Source: Streptomyces sp. NBC_01478 (GTDB lineage Bacteria; Actinomycetota; Actinomycetes; Streptomycetales; Streptomycetaceae). From it: 64,000 nucleotides of DNA. Made by a program: the position numbers and the translations under genes. The stretch spans positions 4,879,501-4,943,500 of the forward strand of contig NZ_CP109444.1 in assembly GCF_036227225.1 (NCBI RefSeq), in the 5' to 3' direction. Of the stretch, positions 57,160-64,000 are shown one piece after another. The notes beneath the pieces were generated by a model that was not told the origin of the DNA, did not search any database, and saw only the letters and a program-made list of their open reading frames with translations. How positions within the stretch are numbered: the stretch's first letter is position 1; the number at the start of each line of letters is the position of its first letter.

Positions 57160-58176
57160 TCACTCCCCCACCGCGGACGCCGCGGACGCCGACGCCGCGG
57201 ACGGCACCGGAACGGACCGCGCGAACCCGCCGTCCACCATCAGATTCGCCACCGTCTCCAACTCCGGGGGATTTCCCGCGAGTCGGGCGAGGAACTGGTC
57301 GAAGTCGTCCCCGGCGGGCAGCAGCAGCCGCTCCACACGGGCGGCCGGCGCCCAGGACGGATCGACGTCGCGGGCATCGTCGTAGGCGCAGAACCAGACC
57401 GACCCGATCCCCTGACCCTTCACCTTCACGGCGAGGAGGCCGCCCTGGACGAAGCCGACGCCCAGGTAGTCCTTGGTGAGATGGTCGCGCAGGCATTTGT
57501 TGACGTAGACGAGGTCGTTGACGGCGGCCTCGTCGCGGACCGTGAAGAACGGCTGGTCGATCAGCAGCCCCAACTCGGCGTCCAGGGCGGTGCCGACGGG
57601 CGCGCAGCCGCCGGCCGCCTTGAGGAACGAGCGGTAGGCGCCCGGGAGTCGGTAGCCGAGGTCCTCCTCGACGCCCTGCACCTGTGCCTCGGTGACCGCG
57701 ACCGCCGACCTCGGCAGCCCGAAGTGCGCGGGGCGGGTCTCCTGGAGGGGGCGGGTGCCGCGCTTGCCGTGGTCGACGGCCGACGTGGCGATCCCGCCGT
57801 GGTGGCGCAGCAGCGCCTTGACGTCGACGGGGACGAGTTCGAGGCGTCGGGTGCCGACCACGTGGTGCCAGGTCCAGTTGTGCGGGGTGGCCACCGCGGG
57901 CACGGTGTCCCACAGCTCGTGTCCGGTCGCGGCGAGGGCCGCGTTCGCCGACACGTAGTCCGTCAGGCGCAGTTCGTCGACCCCGAAGCCGTCCGGCGGC
58001 TCGGCGATCTCCGCGGCCGCGCGCGCGTACGGCGAGAAGTCGGGGTAGCCGTGCTCGTCCATCCGCACCCCTCTGGGGTGACGGGCCGCCCGGACCGGGT
58101 CCGGGAAGTGCACGACCTGCCCGGCGTAGGCCGCGTTCGGTGGCGCGGCTCGCTGCCCGAGCCGACCTGTCGTCAT
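57160..58176 (-). CDS. HNH/Endo VII (WHH-type) nuclease domain fused to a SUKH (SMI1/KNR4) domain
   Basis: A 338-residue protein joining a toxin fold to an immunity fold. Residues about 60-130 hold NAALAATGHELWDTVPAVATPHNWTWHHVVGTRRLELVPVDVKALLRHHGG, the WHH nuclease pattern with Trp103-His104-His105, ELVP and the later His pair. Residues 160-300 (VTEAQVQGVEEDLGYRLPGAYRSFLKAAGG then LGVGFVQGGLLAVKVKGQGIGSVWFCAYD) are a SUKH-1/SMI1-KNR4 immunity domain. ATG 58176 has AGGGGG at 8 nt. It starts the operon with the YrhB/SUKH-4 gene. In the usual polymorphic toxin systems these two halves are separate proteins, so in-cis inhibition or an evolved host role is likely. Confidence 0.83.
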   Translation of the reverse strand: MTTGRLGQRAAPPNAAYAGQVVHFPDPVRAARHPRGVRMDEHGYPDFSPYARAAAEIAEPPDGFGVDELRLTDYVSANAALAATGHELWDTVPAVATPHNWTWHHVVGTRRLELVPVDVKALLRHHGGIATSAVDHGKRGTRPLQETRPAHFGLPRSAVAVTEAQVQGVEEDLGYRLPGAYRSFLKAAGGCAPVGTALDAELGLLIDQPFFTVRDEAAVNDLVYVNKCLRDHLTKDYLGVGFVQGGLLAVKVKGQGIGSVWFCAYDDARDVDPSWAPAARVERLLLPAGDDFDQFLARLAGNPPELETVANLMVDGGFARSVPVPSAASASAASAVGE

Positions 58177-58535
58177 GGCGGTTGCCCCCTGCGGCATTCA
58201 GTACGATTCACAGCGGCCGAATGTCCAACTCGCCCCGCTGTGCCCCGTATCGACTGTCTCGTCTTCTTGACGTCTTCGTTCGACCGTCTCCCCGCGTGTC
58301 TCCACGCGTCGACCGCGTGGATCGCGGTGCGGACAGCCTATGCGGTACGGCGGCACCGGTCACCGGCAGCGGTCGGCGGCACCCCTCACCGGACCTTCAC
58401 TTCCGTGACCTGCCGTCACCCCGTCGTGACAGCCCGCCGAAGCCCTGGCGTGTCGCACCGCCCCAGCTACCGCACCAGCCACGGCATTTGGCACTCTGTG
58501 ACCCGCCGGGGGATGCTCGGGAGGGGATGACGATC
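58177..58535. promoter_or_regulatory. Divergent control region of the toxin/immunity cluster
   Basis: About 360 bp with no gene. It must carry promoters for both operons of the cluster. TTGACGTCTTCG (about 58273) is the best -35-like element. Short dyads such as CACGCGTCGACCGCGTG (58311-58327) are present. No operator is certain. Confidence 0.35.
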
Positions 58536-59066
58536 ATGAACGCGACACAGACGGGGCCGCACACCGGGGCGCACACGGGGTCCTCGGGCGACCCCAGGGT
58601 CGGCTGGAGCGCCACCGAGGGACGGCACGCGCCGGCCCTCAGCCACCGCCGTGACGGCATACTCCCGACCGTCGCCGCCGCCCTCTCCGTGCGCGGCGCC
58701 ACCACCCTCACCGGCACCGCCGCCCGCGCCGACCAGGCGCCCGCGCTGCACCCGCTCGTGCAGGACTTCCTCGACACCCTCACCAGCGCCCAGCGCGACC
58801 GGTTCACCGGCCGCTGCGCCGAGGCGATCCTGATCTCCCGCCACATCGCCGCCGCCGACGCCGCCCGCAGCAAGCGCGCCGCACGCAAGCCGATGACCAA
58901 CGGCGAGGCCCGCAAGACCCTCAAGCAGGCCAAGCTCACCGCCCGCCGCATCCGCGAGGACGGCGACCCCCTGCACGGCAGCTTCGCGACACCGTGCCGA
59001 GCCTGCGCGGCCCTGAGCGCCCACTTCGGCGTCCGAGTGGTGGACCCCGCAACGGAGAACGCCTGA
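58536..59066 (+). CDS. YwqJ-type deaminase-domain protein
   Basis: A 176-residue protein. The C-terminal ~100 residues contain RFTGRCAEAILISRHI and TPCRACAALSAHFGV, giving Cys94-Ala-Glu96 and Pro-Cys154-x2-Cys157, the zinc and proton-shuttle residues of the YwqJ-related deaminase family known from polymorphic toxins. Between them lies a helical Lys/Arg region with a conserved KPMTNGEARKTL. The N-terminal 65 residues carry no secretion or WXG trafficking domain. ATG 58536 is preferred because GGGAGG lies 9 nt upstream; ATG 58527 abuts that site. It is followed by a SUKH-3 gene, its likely immunity partner. Confidence 0.85.
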   Translation: MNATQTGPHTGAHTGSSGDPRVGWSATEGRHAPALSHRRDGILPTVAAALSVRGATTLTGTAARADQAPALHPLVQDFLDTLTSAQRDRFTGRCAEAILISRHIAAADAARSKRAARKPMTNGEARKTLKQAKLTARRIREDGDPLHGSFATPCRACAALSAHFGVRVVDPATENA

Positions 59067-59094
59067 CACCCACCCCCTGCACAGCACGGACCCC

Positions 59095-59613
59095 ATGTCG
59101 CCGACGATCGAAGGGCAGATGCAAGCCGACCGCCACTCCACCACGCGCTTTTCCGTACCCGTGGACGCCGCCCTGCGCGCCGCGGGCTGGCAGCCCGGCC
59201 GCTGGGACATAAAGCAGGCCGAGATCTGGGCGGACACCTTGCGCGACCACACCTCGCCCGCGGGACACCAGCACGCCGTGTTCCCGGCGGCGGTCGAGGC
59301 CTGGGCCGAGTTCGGCGGCCTGCACATCACGCCCTCCGGGCCCGGCCGCCAGATCTCCCCCGTGGCACTCCACCTGGACCCGCTGCACGGCCTTCACATG
59401 GCCCGCACACTCGGCGACCTCGGCCGCGCCCTGGACACCGACGTCAGCCCCCTGGGCGAGGAACCCGACACCCAGTCCCTCCTGGCCATCGACTCCGCGG
59501 GCCGCGTCTACGCCCTGGACCACACCGGCGACTGGTACCTGGGCCCCGACATCGACCAGGCCCTGGCGACCCTCGTCTCGGGCATCGAACCGGTACGCCT
59601 GACGACAGGCTGA
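59095..59613 (+). CDS. SUKH-3 family immunity-type protein
   Basis: A 172-residue protein of SUKH-3 type, with ALRAAGWQPGRWDIKQAEIWADTL, then FPAAVEAWAEFGGLHITPSGPGRQISPVALHLDP and LLAIDSAGRVYALDHTGDWYLGPDIDQALATLVSG, closely following the family pattern. SUKH-3 proteins neutralise deaminase or nuclease toxins. It lies 28 nt after the YwqJ-type deaminase gene on the same strand, which supports a toxin-immunity pair. ATG 59095 lacks a clear ribosome site; ATG 59119 with AAGGG is an alternative start. Confidence 0.87.
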   Translation: MSPTIEGQMQADRHSTTRFSVPVDAALRAAGWQPGRWDIKQAEIWADTLRDHTSPAGHQHAVFPAAVEAWAEFGGLHITPSGPGRQISPVALHLDPLHGLHMARTLGDLGRALDTDVSPLGEEPDTQSLLAIDSAGRVYALDHTGDWYLGPDIDQALATLVSGIEPVRLTTG

Positions 59614-59827
59614 GCGATCGCGCGGCACGATCGCGCGGCAGATGGGCTGCCGCCACCCGCGTACGGCGAGAAGGTGCCGTGTCGGGGGGTGTCCGCCCGC
59701 AGCGGTTCGCGCGTCAACAAGGCCCCTTCTTGAGTGACCGATTCCGCGCCGTTCCGAGGACGGACACCCCCCGGCGCGGCACCGACCCACCACGAACCGC
59801 GGGCGAACCACCCACACACCCGCAGCC

Positions 59828-61144
59828 TCAAGCCGCCGGAATAACCGCCGACACCCGAAACCCACCCGCATCCGTAGGCCCCGAAACAAACACCCCGCCC
59901 AGCGCAAGCACCCGCTCCCGCATCCCCACCAGCCCGTTCCCCCCGGAGGGCAGCCGCGCAGCCGACGCGGACGCGAGCTCGGGCGGCGGTTCGTTCTCGA
60001 CCTGCATAGCGATCTCGGACACCCGATGCGCGAGCCGTACATGCGTCTTCGCACCCGCCGCGTGCTTGTGGACGTTCGTCAACGCCTCCTGCACCACCCG
60101 GTACGCGGTCTGTTCGATCTCCGCCGCGTACGAGCGGGTCTCGCCCTCCACGGACAGGTCGACGGCCATCCCGGCCGCCGCGGACTGCCCGAGCAGCTCG
60201 TCCACGTCCGACAGACAGGGCCCCTCGCCCGTGCCCTCGTCGTCAACGGCCCGCGAAGCCGCCGCGGCGGCGGCCACCCCCACAGCGACCAGCGGTACGG
60301 CGGCGCGCTCGCGCACGTCCCGGCCGTCCCCGCTCCTCAGCACCCCGAGCATCTCCCGCAGCTCGGTGAGCGCCTGCCGCCCCATGTCCCCCACCAGGGC
60401 GGCGTTCTTGACGGCCTTCTCCGGATCCTTCCGGGCAACGGCCTGCAACGCCGCCGCGTGCACGACCATCAGACTCACCCGGTGCGCCACGACGTCGTGC
60501 ATCTCCCGCGCGATCCGGGTCCGCTCCTCACCCCGCGCCCACTCGGCGCGCTCCTCGGCCCGCTCCGCGAGGAGTTGGAGCTCCCGCTCCAGGCTGTCCG
60601 CGCGCTCCCTGAGGCTCTCCATCAGCCGGCGCCGGGCGCCCACGTACATCCCGAGCAGGACGGGCGGCGCGGTCATCCCAACGGCCGTAGTGATGGAGGC
60701 GAACGGAACGAACCAGTCCCCGAGTTCCCAGGTCCCCCGCTGTGTGTCCTGCCGTACCCGCACGAACATGACGATGAGCATGCCGAGGAAGGACATCCCG
60801 GCCAGCGATCCGATGATCCGGCGCGGCAGTTCGGACGCGGCGAGGGTGTACAGGCCGACGATGCCCATCAGGTAGCCCATCTGGGCCGGGGTGATGGCGA
60901 TGGACACGAGCACGACGGCGATCGGCCACTTCCGCCGGACGATCAGCGCCGACCCGGCCAGCACCCCGAAGACGACTCCCACCGCGGCCGGAATCCCCGC
61001 GTCGTGCGCGAACCGGACACCCTCCGCCCCGCACTCCGCGGCGGAGACCACCGCGAGCCCGGTGTCCAGCACCGCACTGCGCCACCTGGTCCACCACCAC
61101 GGCCCTCCCCGGACCGTGGCATGGTCTTCCCCCGTCGTGGTCAT
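59828..61144 (-). CDS. Orphan HisKA_3-type sensor histidine kinase
   Basis: A 438-residue NarL-partner type kinase. Residues about 20-175 form several membrane helices (for example IPAAVGVVFGVLAGSALIV and MSFLGMLIVMFVRV), then a linker coiled coil (RADSLERELQLLAERAEERAEWAR). The dimerisation box is EERTRIAREMHDVVAHRVSLMVVHA, with the phospho-acceptor His in REMHDVVAH. The catalytic domain has EALTNVHKHA (N box) and GGNGLVGMRERV (G box). No response regulator is adjacent on either side. GGAGGC sits directly at the ATG, so the start is slightly uncertain. Confidence 0.9.
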   Translation of the reverse strand: MTTTGEDHATVRGGPWWWTRWRSAVLDTGLAVVSAAECGAEGVRFAHDAGIPAAVGVVFGVLAGSALIVRRKWPIAVVLVSIAITPAQMGYLMGIVGLYTLAASELPRRIIGSLAGMSFLGMLIVMFVRVRQDTQRGTWELGDWFVPFASITTAVGMTAPPVLLGMYVGARRRLMESLRERADSLERELQLLAERAEERAEWARGEERTRIAREMHDVVAHRVSLMVVHAAALQAVARKDPEKAVKNAALVGDMGRQALTELREMLGVLRSGDGRDVRERAAVPLVAVGVAAAAAASRAVDDEGTGEGPCLSDVDELLGQSAAAGMAVDLSVEGETRSYAAEIEQTAYRVVQEALTNVHKHAAGAKTHVRLAHRVSEIAMQVENEPPPELASASAARLPSGGNGLVGMRERVLALGGVFVSGPTDAGGFRVSAVIPAA

Positions 61145-61300
61145 GCCTCCAGCCTACGGGCGCCGGGCCGCGCTTTTCCGGTGAGTTTCCGACGACTGGC
61201 CTACACCACAGGACACACCACAGGACGTAATCGAACAGTGACGAAACAGATCACGCAGAAGAAGTCCCGTCGCACGGAGGGCATCCGGTACGGCATAGTG

Positions 61301-61330
61301 TTGGTTGCCCACTCGGCGACCAGGCTAAAT
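61301..61330 (+). promoter_or_regulatory. tRNA-Gln promoter
   Basis: -35 TTGGTT (61301-61306), 18-bp spacer, -10 CTAAAT (61325-61330). Expected start near 61337, about 15 nt ahead of the tRNA. Confidence 0.55.
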
Positions 61331-61351
61331 GTCCGGTTCAAACGAGTTTGA

Positions 61352-61423
61352 TCCCCCGTGGTGTAATTGGCAGCACCGTGGCTTTTGGTGCCATTTGTCC
61401 AGGTTCGAGTCCTGGCGGGGGAG
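61352..61423 (+). tRNA. tRNA-Gln (anticodon TTG)
   Basis: A complete cloverleaf: acceptor TCCCCCG / CGGGGGA, D-arm with GGTGTAATTGGCAGCACC, anticodon loop CTTTTGG with TTG at its centre, T-arm CCAGGTTCGAGTCCTGG. Discriminator G; the 3' CCA is not encoded. TTG reads CAA, a rare codon in this GC-rich genome. glmU starts about 150 nt downstream. Confidence 0.96.
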
Positions 61424-61471
61424 CAACAACCTCTTCCAGCAACCCACTTCGGGTTTTCACCAACCCACTTC

Positions 61472-61497
61472 GGGCCCTGACAGCACTGTCAGGGCCC
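61472..61497. terminator. Hairpin between tRNA-Gln and glmU
   Basis: A 12-bp perfect stem GGGCCCTGACAG / CTGTCAGGGCCC with a 2-nt loop and no T-run. It is preceded by a direct repeat AACCCACTTCGGG (61441 and 61462). It probably terminates the tRNA transcript. Confidence 0.7.
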
Positions 61498-61576
61498 ACT
61501 CTCATGTCCCCCATGAAACGCCCCGGTATCCTGCGAATGTCCACCCCCCAGCATTCCGAAGCCGAAGGGCAAATCC

Positions 61577-63022
61577 GTGAGCGCCATTCGCCCGGCAGCC
61601 GTCGTCGTCCTCGCAGCGGGTGAGGGCACCCGTATGAAGTCGGCCACACCGAAGGTCCTGCACGAGATCTGCGGCCGGACCCTCGTCGGCCATGTGCTGG
61701 CCGCCGCCCGGGAGTTGGAGCCGGAGAACCTGGTCGTCGTCGTGGGCCACGCCCGCGAGAAGGTGACCGCCCATCTCGGCGAGACCGACCCCGGCGTACG
61801 GACCGCGGTCCAGGCCGAACAGAACGGCACAGGGCACGCCGTACGCATGGCGCTGGAGGAGCTCGGAAACATCGACGGGACCGTTGTCGTCGTGTGCGGC
61901 GACACCCCCCTGCTCCGAGGTGCGACGCTGCGCGAACTCGCCGCGAACCACACGGCCGACGGCAACGCCGTGACCGTCCTGACCGCCGAGGTCCCGGACG
62001 CCACCGGCTACGGCCGGATCGTCCGCGACGGCGCCTCCGGCGCGGTGACCGCGATCGTCGAGCACAAGGACGCCTCCGACGCGCAGCGCGCGATCCGCGA
62101 GATCAACTCCGGGGTCTTCGCGTTCGACGGGCAGTTGCTCGCCGACGCCCTCGGCAAGGTGCGCACCGACAACAGCCAGGGCGAGGAGTACCTCACCGAC
62201 GTCCTCGGCATCCTGCGCGAGGCCGGGCACCGGGTCGGCGCCTCCGTCGCGGGCGACCACCGCGAGATCGCCGGCATCAACAACCGCGTGCAGCTCTCCG
62301 AGGCCCGCCGCATCCTCAACGACCGGCTGCTGACCGACGCCATGCTCGGCGGGGTCACCGTCATCGACCCGGCGACGACCTGGGTCGACGTCACCGTCAC
62401 CTTCGGCCAGGACGCGACCGTCCACCCCGGCACACAACTGCACGGCACCACGCACATCGGCGAGGGCGCCGAGGTCGGCCCCAACAGCCGTCTGACGGAC
62501 ACCGTCGTCGAGGCGGGCGCCCGCGTCGACAACACCGTCGCCGTCAGCTCGCACATCGGCCCGCAGGCGTCCGTCGGGCCGTACGCCTATCTCCGTCCCG
62601 GCACCCGCCTGGGCACGAAGAGCAAGATCGGGACGTACGTCGAGACGAAGAACGCGACGATCGGCGAGGGCACGAAGATCCCGCACCTCTCCTATGTCGG
62701 GGACGCGACGATCGGCGAGTACACCAACATCGGCGCCGCCAGCGTCTTCGTGAACTACGACGGACAGACCAAGCACCACACCACCGTCGGATCGCATTGC
62801 CGTACAGGTTCGGACAATATGTTTGTGGCACCCGTCACGGTCGGGGACGGCTCGTACACCGCCGCCGGCTCCGTGATCACCAAAGATGTGCCGCCCGGTT
62901 CGCTGGCCGTGGCCCGTGGCCAGCAGCGGAATATCGAGGGCTGGGTGGCCCGCAAGCGGCCGGGCAGCGCGGCGGCGAAGGCCGCGGAAACGGCTTCCCG
63001 CCAGGGCGAGAGCGAGGACTGA
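61577..63022 (+). CDS. glmU: Bifunctional GlmU (N-acetylglucosamine-1-P uridyltransferase / glucosamine-1-P acetyltransferase)
   Basis: A 481-residue enzyme making UDP-GlcNAc for peptidoglycan. The N-terminal uridyltransferase has VVVLAAGEGTRMKSATPKVLHEICGRTLV and EQNGTGHAVRMAL. The C-terminal left-handed beta helix has hexapeptide repeats (ATIGEGTKIPHLSYVGDATIGEYTNIGA), NYDGQTKHHTTVG and the acetyl-CoA region DNMFVAPVTVGDGSYTAAGSVITKDV. GTG 61577 has GAAGGG 8 nt upstream. prs follows 77 nt later, and the two probably share a transcript. Confidence 0.97.
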   Translation: MSAIRPAAVVVLAAGEGTRMKSATPKVLHEICGRTLVGHVLAAARELEPENLVVVVGHAREKVTAHLGETDPGVRTAVQAEQNGTGHAVRMALEELGNIDGTVVVVCGDTPLLRGATLRELAANHTADGNAVTVLTAEVPDATGYGRIVRDGASGAVTAIVEHKDASDAQRAIREINSGVFAFDGQLLADALGKVRTDNSQGEEYLTDVLGILREAGHRVGASVAGDHREIAGINNRVQLSEARRILNDRLLTDAMLGGVTVIDPATTWVDVTVTFGQDATVHPGTQLHGTTHIGEGAEVGPNSRLTDTVVEAGARVDNTVAVSSHIGPQASVGPYAYLRPGTRLGTKSKIGTYVETKNATIGEGTKIPHLSYVGDATIGEYTNIGAASVFVNYDGQTKHHTTVGSHCRTGSDNMFVAPVTVGDGSYTAAGSVITKDVPPGSLAVARGQQRNIEGWVARKRPGSAAAKAAETASRQGESED

Positions 63023-63099
63023 CCGGAAACGGGTGCGTCGAACACGGCGTACCGTGATAAACGCACACCCAGTTGAATGACCTCTGAGGAGACAGTGCT

Positions 63100-64000
63100 G
63101 TGACCGGGATCAAGACGACCGGCGAGAAGAAGATGATGTTCTTCTCCGGCCGCGCCCACCCCGAGCTTGCCAAGGAGGTCGCCCAGCAGTTGGGTGTCGG
63201 GGTCGTCCCGACGAAGGCCTTCGACTTCGCGAACGGCGAGATCTACGTCCGCTTCGAGGAGTCGGTGCGCGGTGCGGACTGTTTCGTGATCCAGAGCCAC
63301 ACGGCTCCGATCAACCAGTGGCTCATGGAGCAGCTCATCATGATCGACGCGCTCAAGCGCGCGTCGGCCCGCTCCATCACGGTGATCGTGCCGTTCTACG
63401 GCTATGCCCGGCAGGACAAGAAGCACCGCGGCCGTGAGCCGATCTCGGCCCGGCTGGTCGCGGACCTGATGAAGACGGCGGGTGCGCACCGCATCCTCAC
63501 CGTCGACCTGCACACCGACCAGATCCAGGGCTTCTTCGACGGGCCCGTGGATCATCTCTTCGCCCTCCCGCTCCTCGCGGACTACGTGGGCAGCAAGGTC
63601 GACCGCAGCAAGCTGACCGTCGTCTCCCCGGACGCCGGCCGCGTGCGCGTCGCCGACCGCTGGTGCGACCGCCTGGGCGCGCCCCTCGCGATCGTGCACA
63701 AGCGGCGCGACAAGGACGTGGCGAACCAGGTGACCGTCCACGAGGTCGTCGGCGAGGTCAAGGGCCGCGTCTGCGTCCTGGTCGACGACATGATCGACAC
63801 CGGCGGCACGATCTGCGCCGCCGCGGACGCCCTGTTCGCGCACGGCGCCGAGGACGTCATCGTGACGGCCACGCACGGCGTGCTCTCCGGCCCCGCCGCC
63901 GACCGCCTGAAGAACTCCCGCGTCAGCGAGTTCGTCCTCACCGACACCCTCCCCACCCCGGGCGAACTCGGCGCCGACCTCGACAAGATCACGGTCCTGT
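63100..64000 (+). CDS. prs: Ribose-phosphate pyrophosphokinase (3' end outside window)
   Basis: About 300 residues are visible; the family is about 325 long, so only the last ~25 are missing. It makes PRPP from ribose 5-phosphate and ATP for nucleotide, His and Trp synthesis. Seen motifs: MMFFSGRAHPELAKEVAQQLG, FANGEIYVRFEESVRG, VPFYGYARQDKKHRGREPISARLVAD, TVDLHTDQIQGFFDGPVDHL, and the PRPP-binding loop VCVLVDDMIDTGGTI. GTG 63100 has GAGGAG at 8 nt. It follows glmU, the normal actinobacterial order. Confidence 0.96.
   Translation, partial: MTGIKTTGEKKMMFFSGRAHPELAKEVAQQLGVGVVPTKAFDFANGEIYVRFEESVRGADCFVIQSHTAPINQWLMEQLIMIDALKRASARSITVIVPFYGYARQDKKHRGREPISARLVADLMKTAGAHRILTVDLHTDQIQGFFDGPVDHLFALPLLADYVGSKVDRSKLTVVSPDAGRVRVADRWCDRLGAPLAIVHKRRDKDVANQVTVHEVVGEVKGRVCVLVDDMIDTGGTICAAADALFAHGAEDVIVTATHGVLSGPAADRLKNSRVSEFVLTDTLPTPGELGADLDKITVL

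Noticed and set aside
54170..57385. 1,071-codon Arg/Pro-rich frame on the plus strand
   Set aside because: Antisense shadow of the YrhB-deaminase-SUKH gene; low complexity Arg/Pro/Gly composition typical of GC-driven shadows.
61352..61497. Integration (att) site at the tRNA-Gln 3' end
   Set aside because: No duplicated tRNA 3' end or integrase is nearby; the downstream direct repeat AACCCACTTCGGG does not match the tRNA.

Overview
The window is a chromosomal segment of a high-GC actinomycete, almost certainly a Streptomyces. It shows very high GC, frequent GTG starts, many 4-nt start/stop overlaps, two Rpf-type muralytic enzymes beside a c-di-AMP riboswitch, and a core order (ndh ... ppx/gppA-DUF501-divIC-eno-rpfA-rpfC-P450 ... 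mazG-SurA-like ... mfd-ABC ... tRNA-Gln-glmU-prs). From memory this order matches the SCO3092-SCO3123 neighbourhood of S. coelicolor. No insertion sequence, prophage, integrase or CRISPR array was seen.

Layout. (1) 1-5644, minus strand: a conflict/signalling operon of a VMAP-type protein, a MoxR-like AAA ATPase and a large vWA-NB-ARC-TPR protein that runs off the left edge. (2) 5770-17.6 kb: housekeeping genes. These are type II NADH dehydrogenase with a Rex-like operator far upstream, a quinone-oxidoreductase-like enzyme, a RIO kinase preceded by a small ORF, a TetR/hydrolase divergent pair, Ppx/GppA, DUF501, DivIC, enolase, and RpfA (with ydaO-type riboswitch) and RpfC. (3) 17.8-26.6 kb, minus strand: P450 coupled to a P-loop/Sel1-repeat protein, MazG, a SurA-like lipoprotein, a secreted DUF1906 protein, and a Ser/Thr kinase with TPRs coupled to a membrane protein. 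(4) 26.9-34.5 kb: an HTH-N6-adenine methylase-like protein with a variant catalytic motif, exported proteins, a GNAT, a lipoprotein nuclease, and a TetR/SCO6745-family divergent pair. (5) 34.5-35.8 kb: gene-free DNA with a 34-bp x5 and a ~151-bp x4 tandem repeat. (6) 35.8-45 kb: mfd, a LolD/MacB-type ABC exporter and a DHA2 MFS exporter. (7) 44.9-47.5 kb: a small protein, a polyprenyl diphosphate synthase and a latex-clearing-protein-like haem oxygenase in one operon. (8) 47.8-54.1 kb: DUF485/acetate symporter, a Tat-exported His-rich PHP hydrolase with a coupled unknown protein, a membrane-anchored protein and a coiled-coil DivIVA-like protein. (9) 54.3-59.6 kb: a head-to-head four-gene set made almost entirely of polymorphic-toxin and immunity domains. 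(10) 59.8 kb to the end: orphan histidine kinase, tRNA-Gln, glmU and the start of prs.

The three most system-like regions are the vWA-MoxR-VMAP operon at the left edge, the toxin/immunity-domain cluster at 54.3-59.6 kb, and the polyprenyl synthase plus Lcp-like oxygenase operon. All family names come from reading motifs by eye; no database search was possible.
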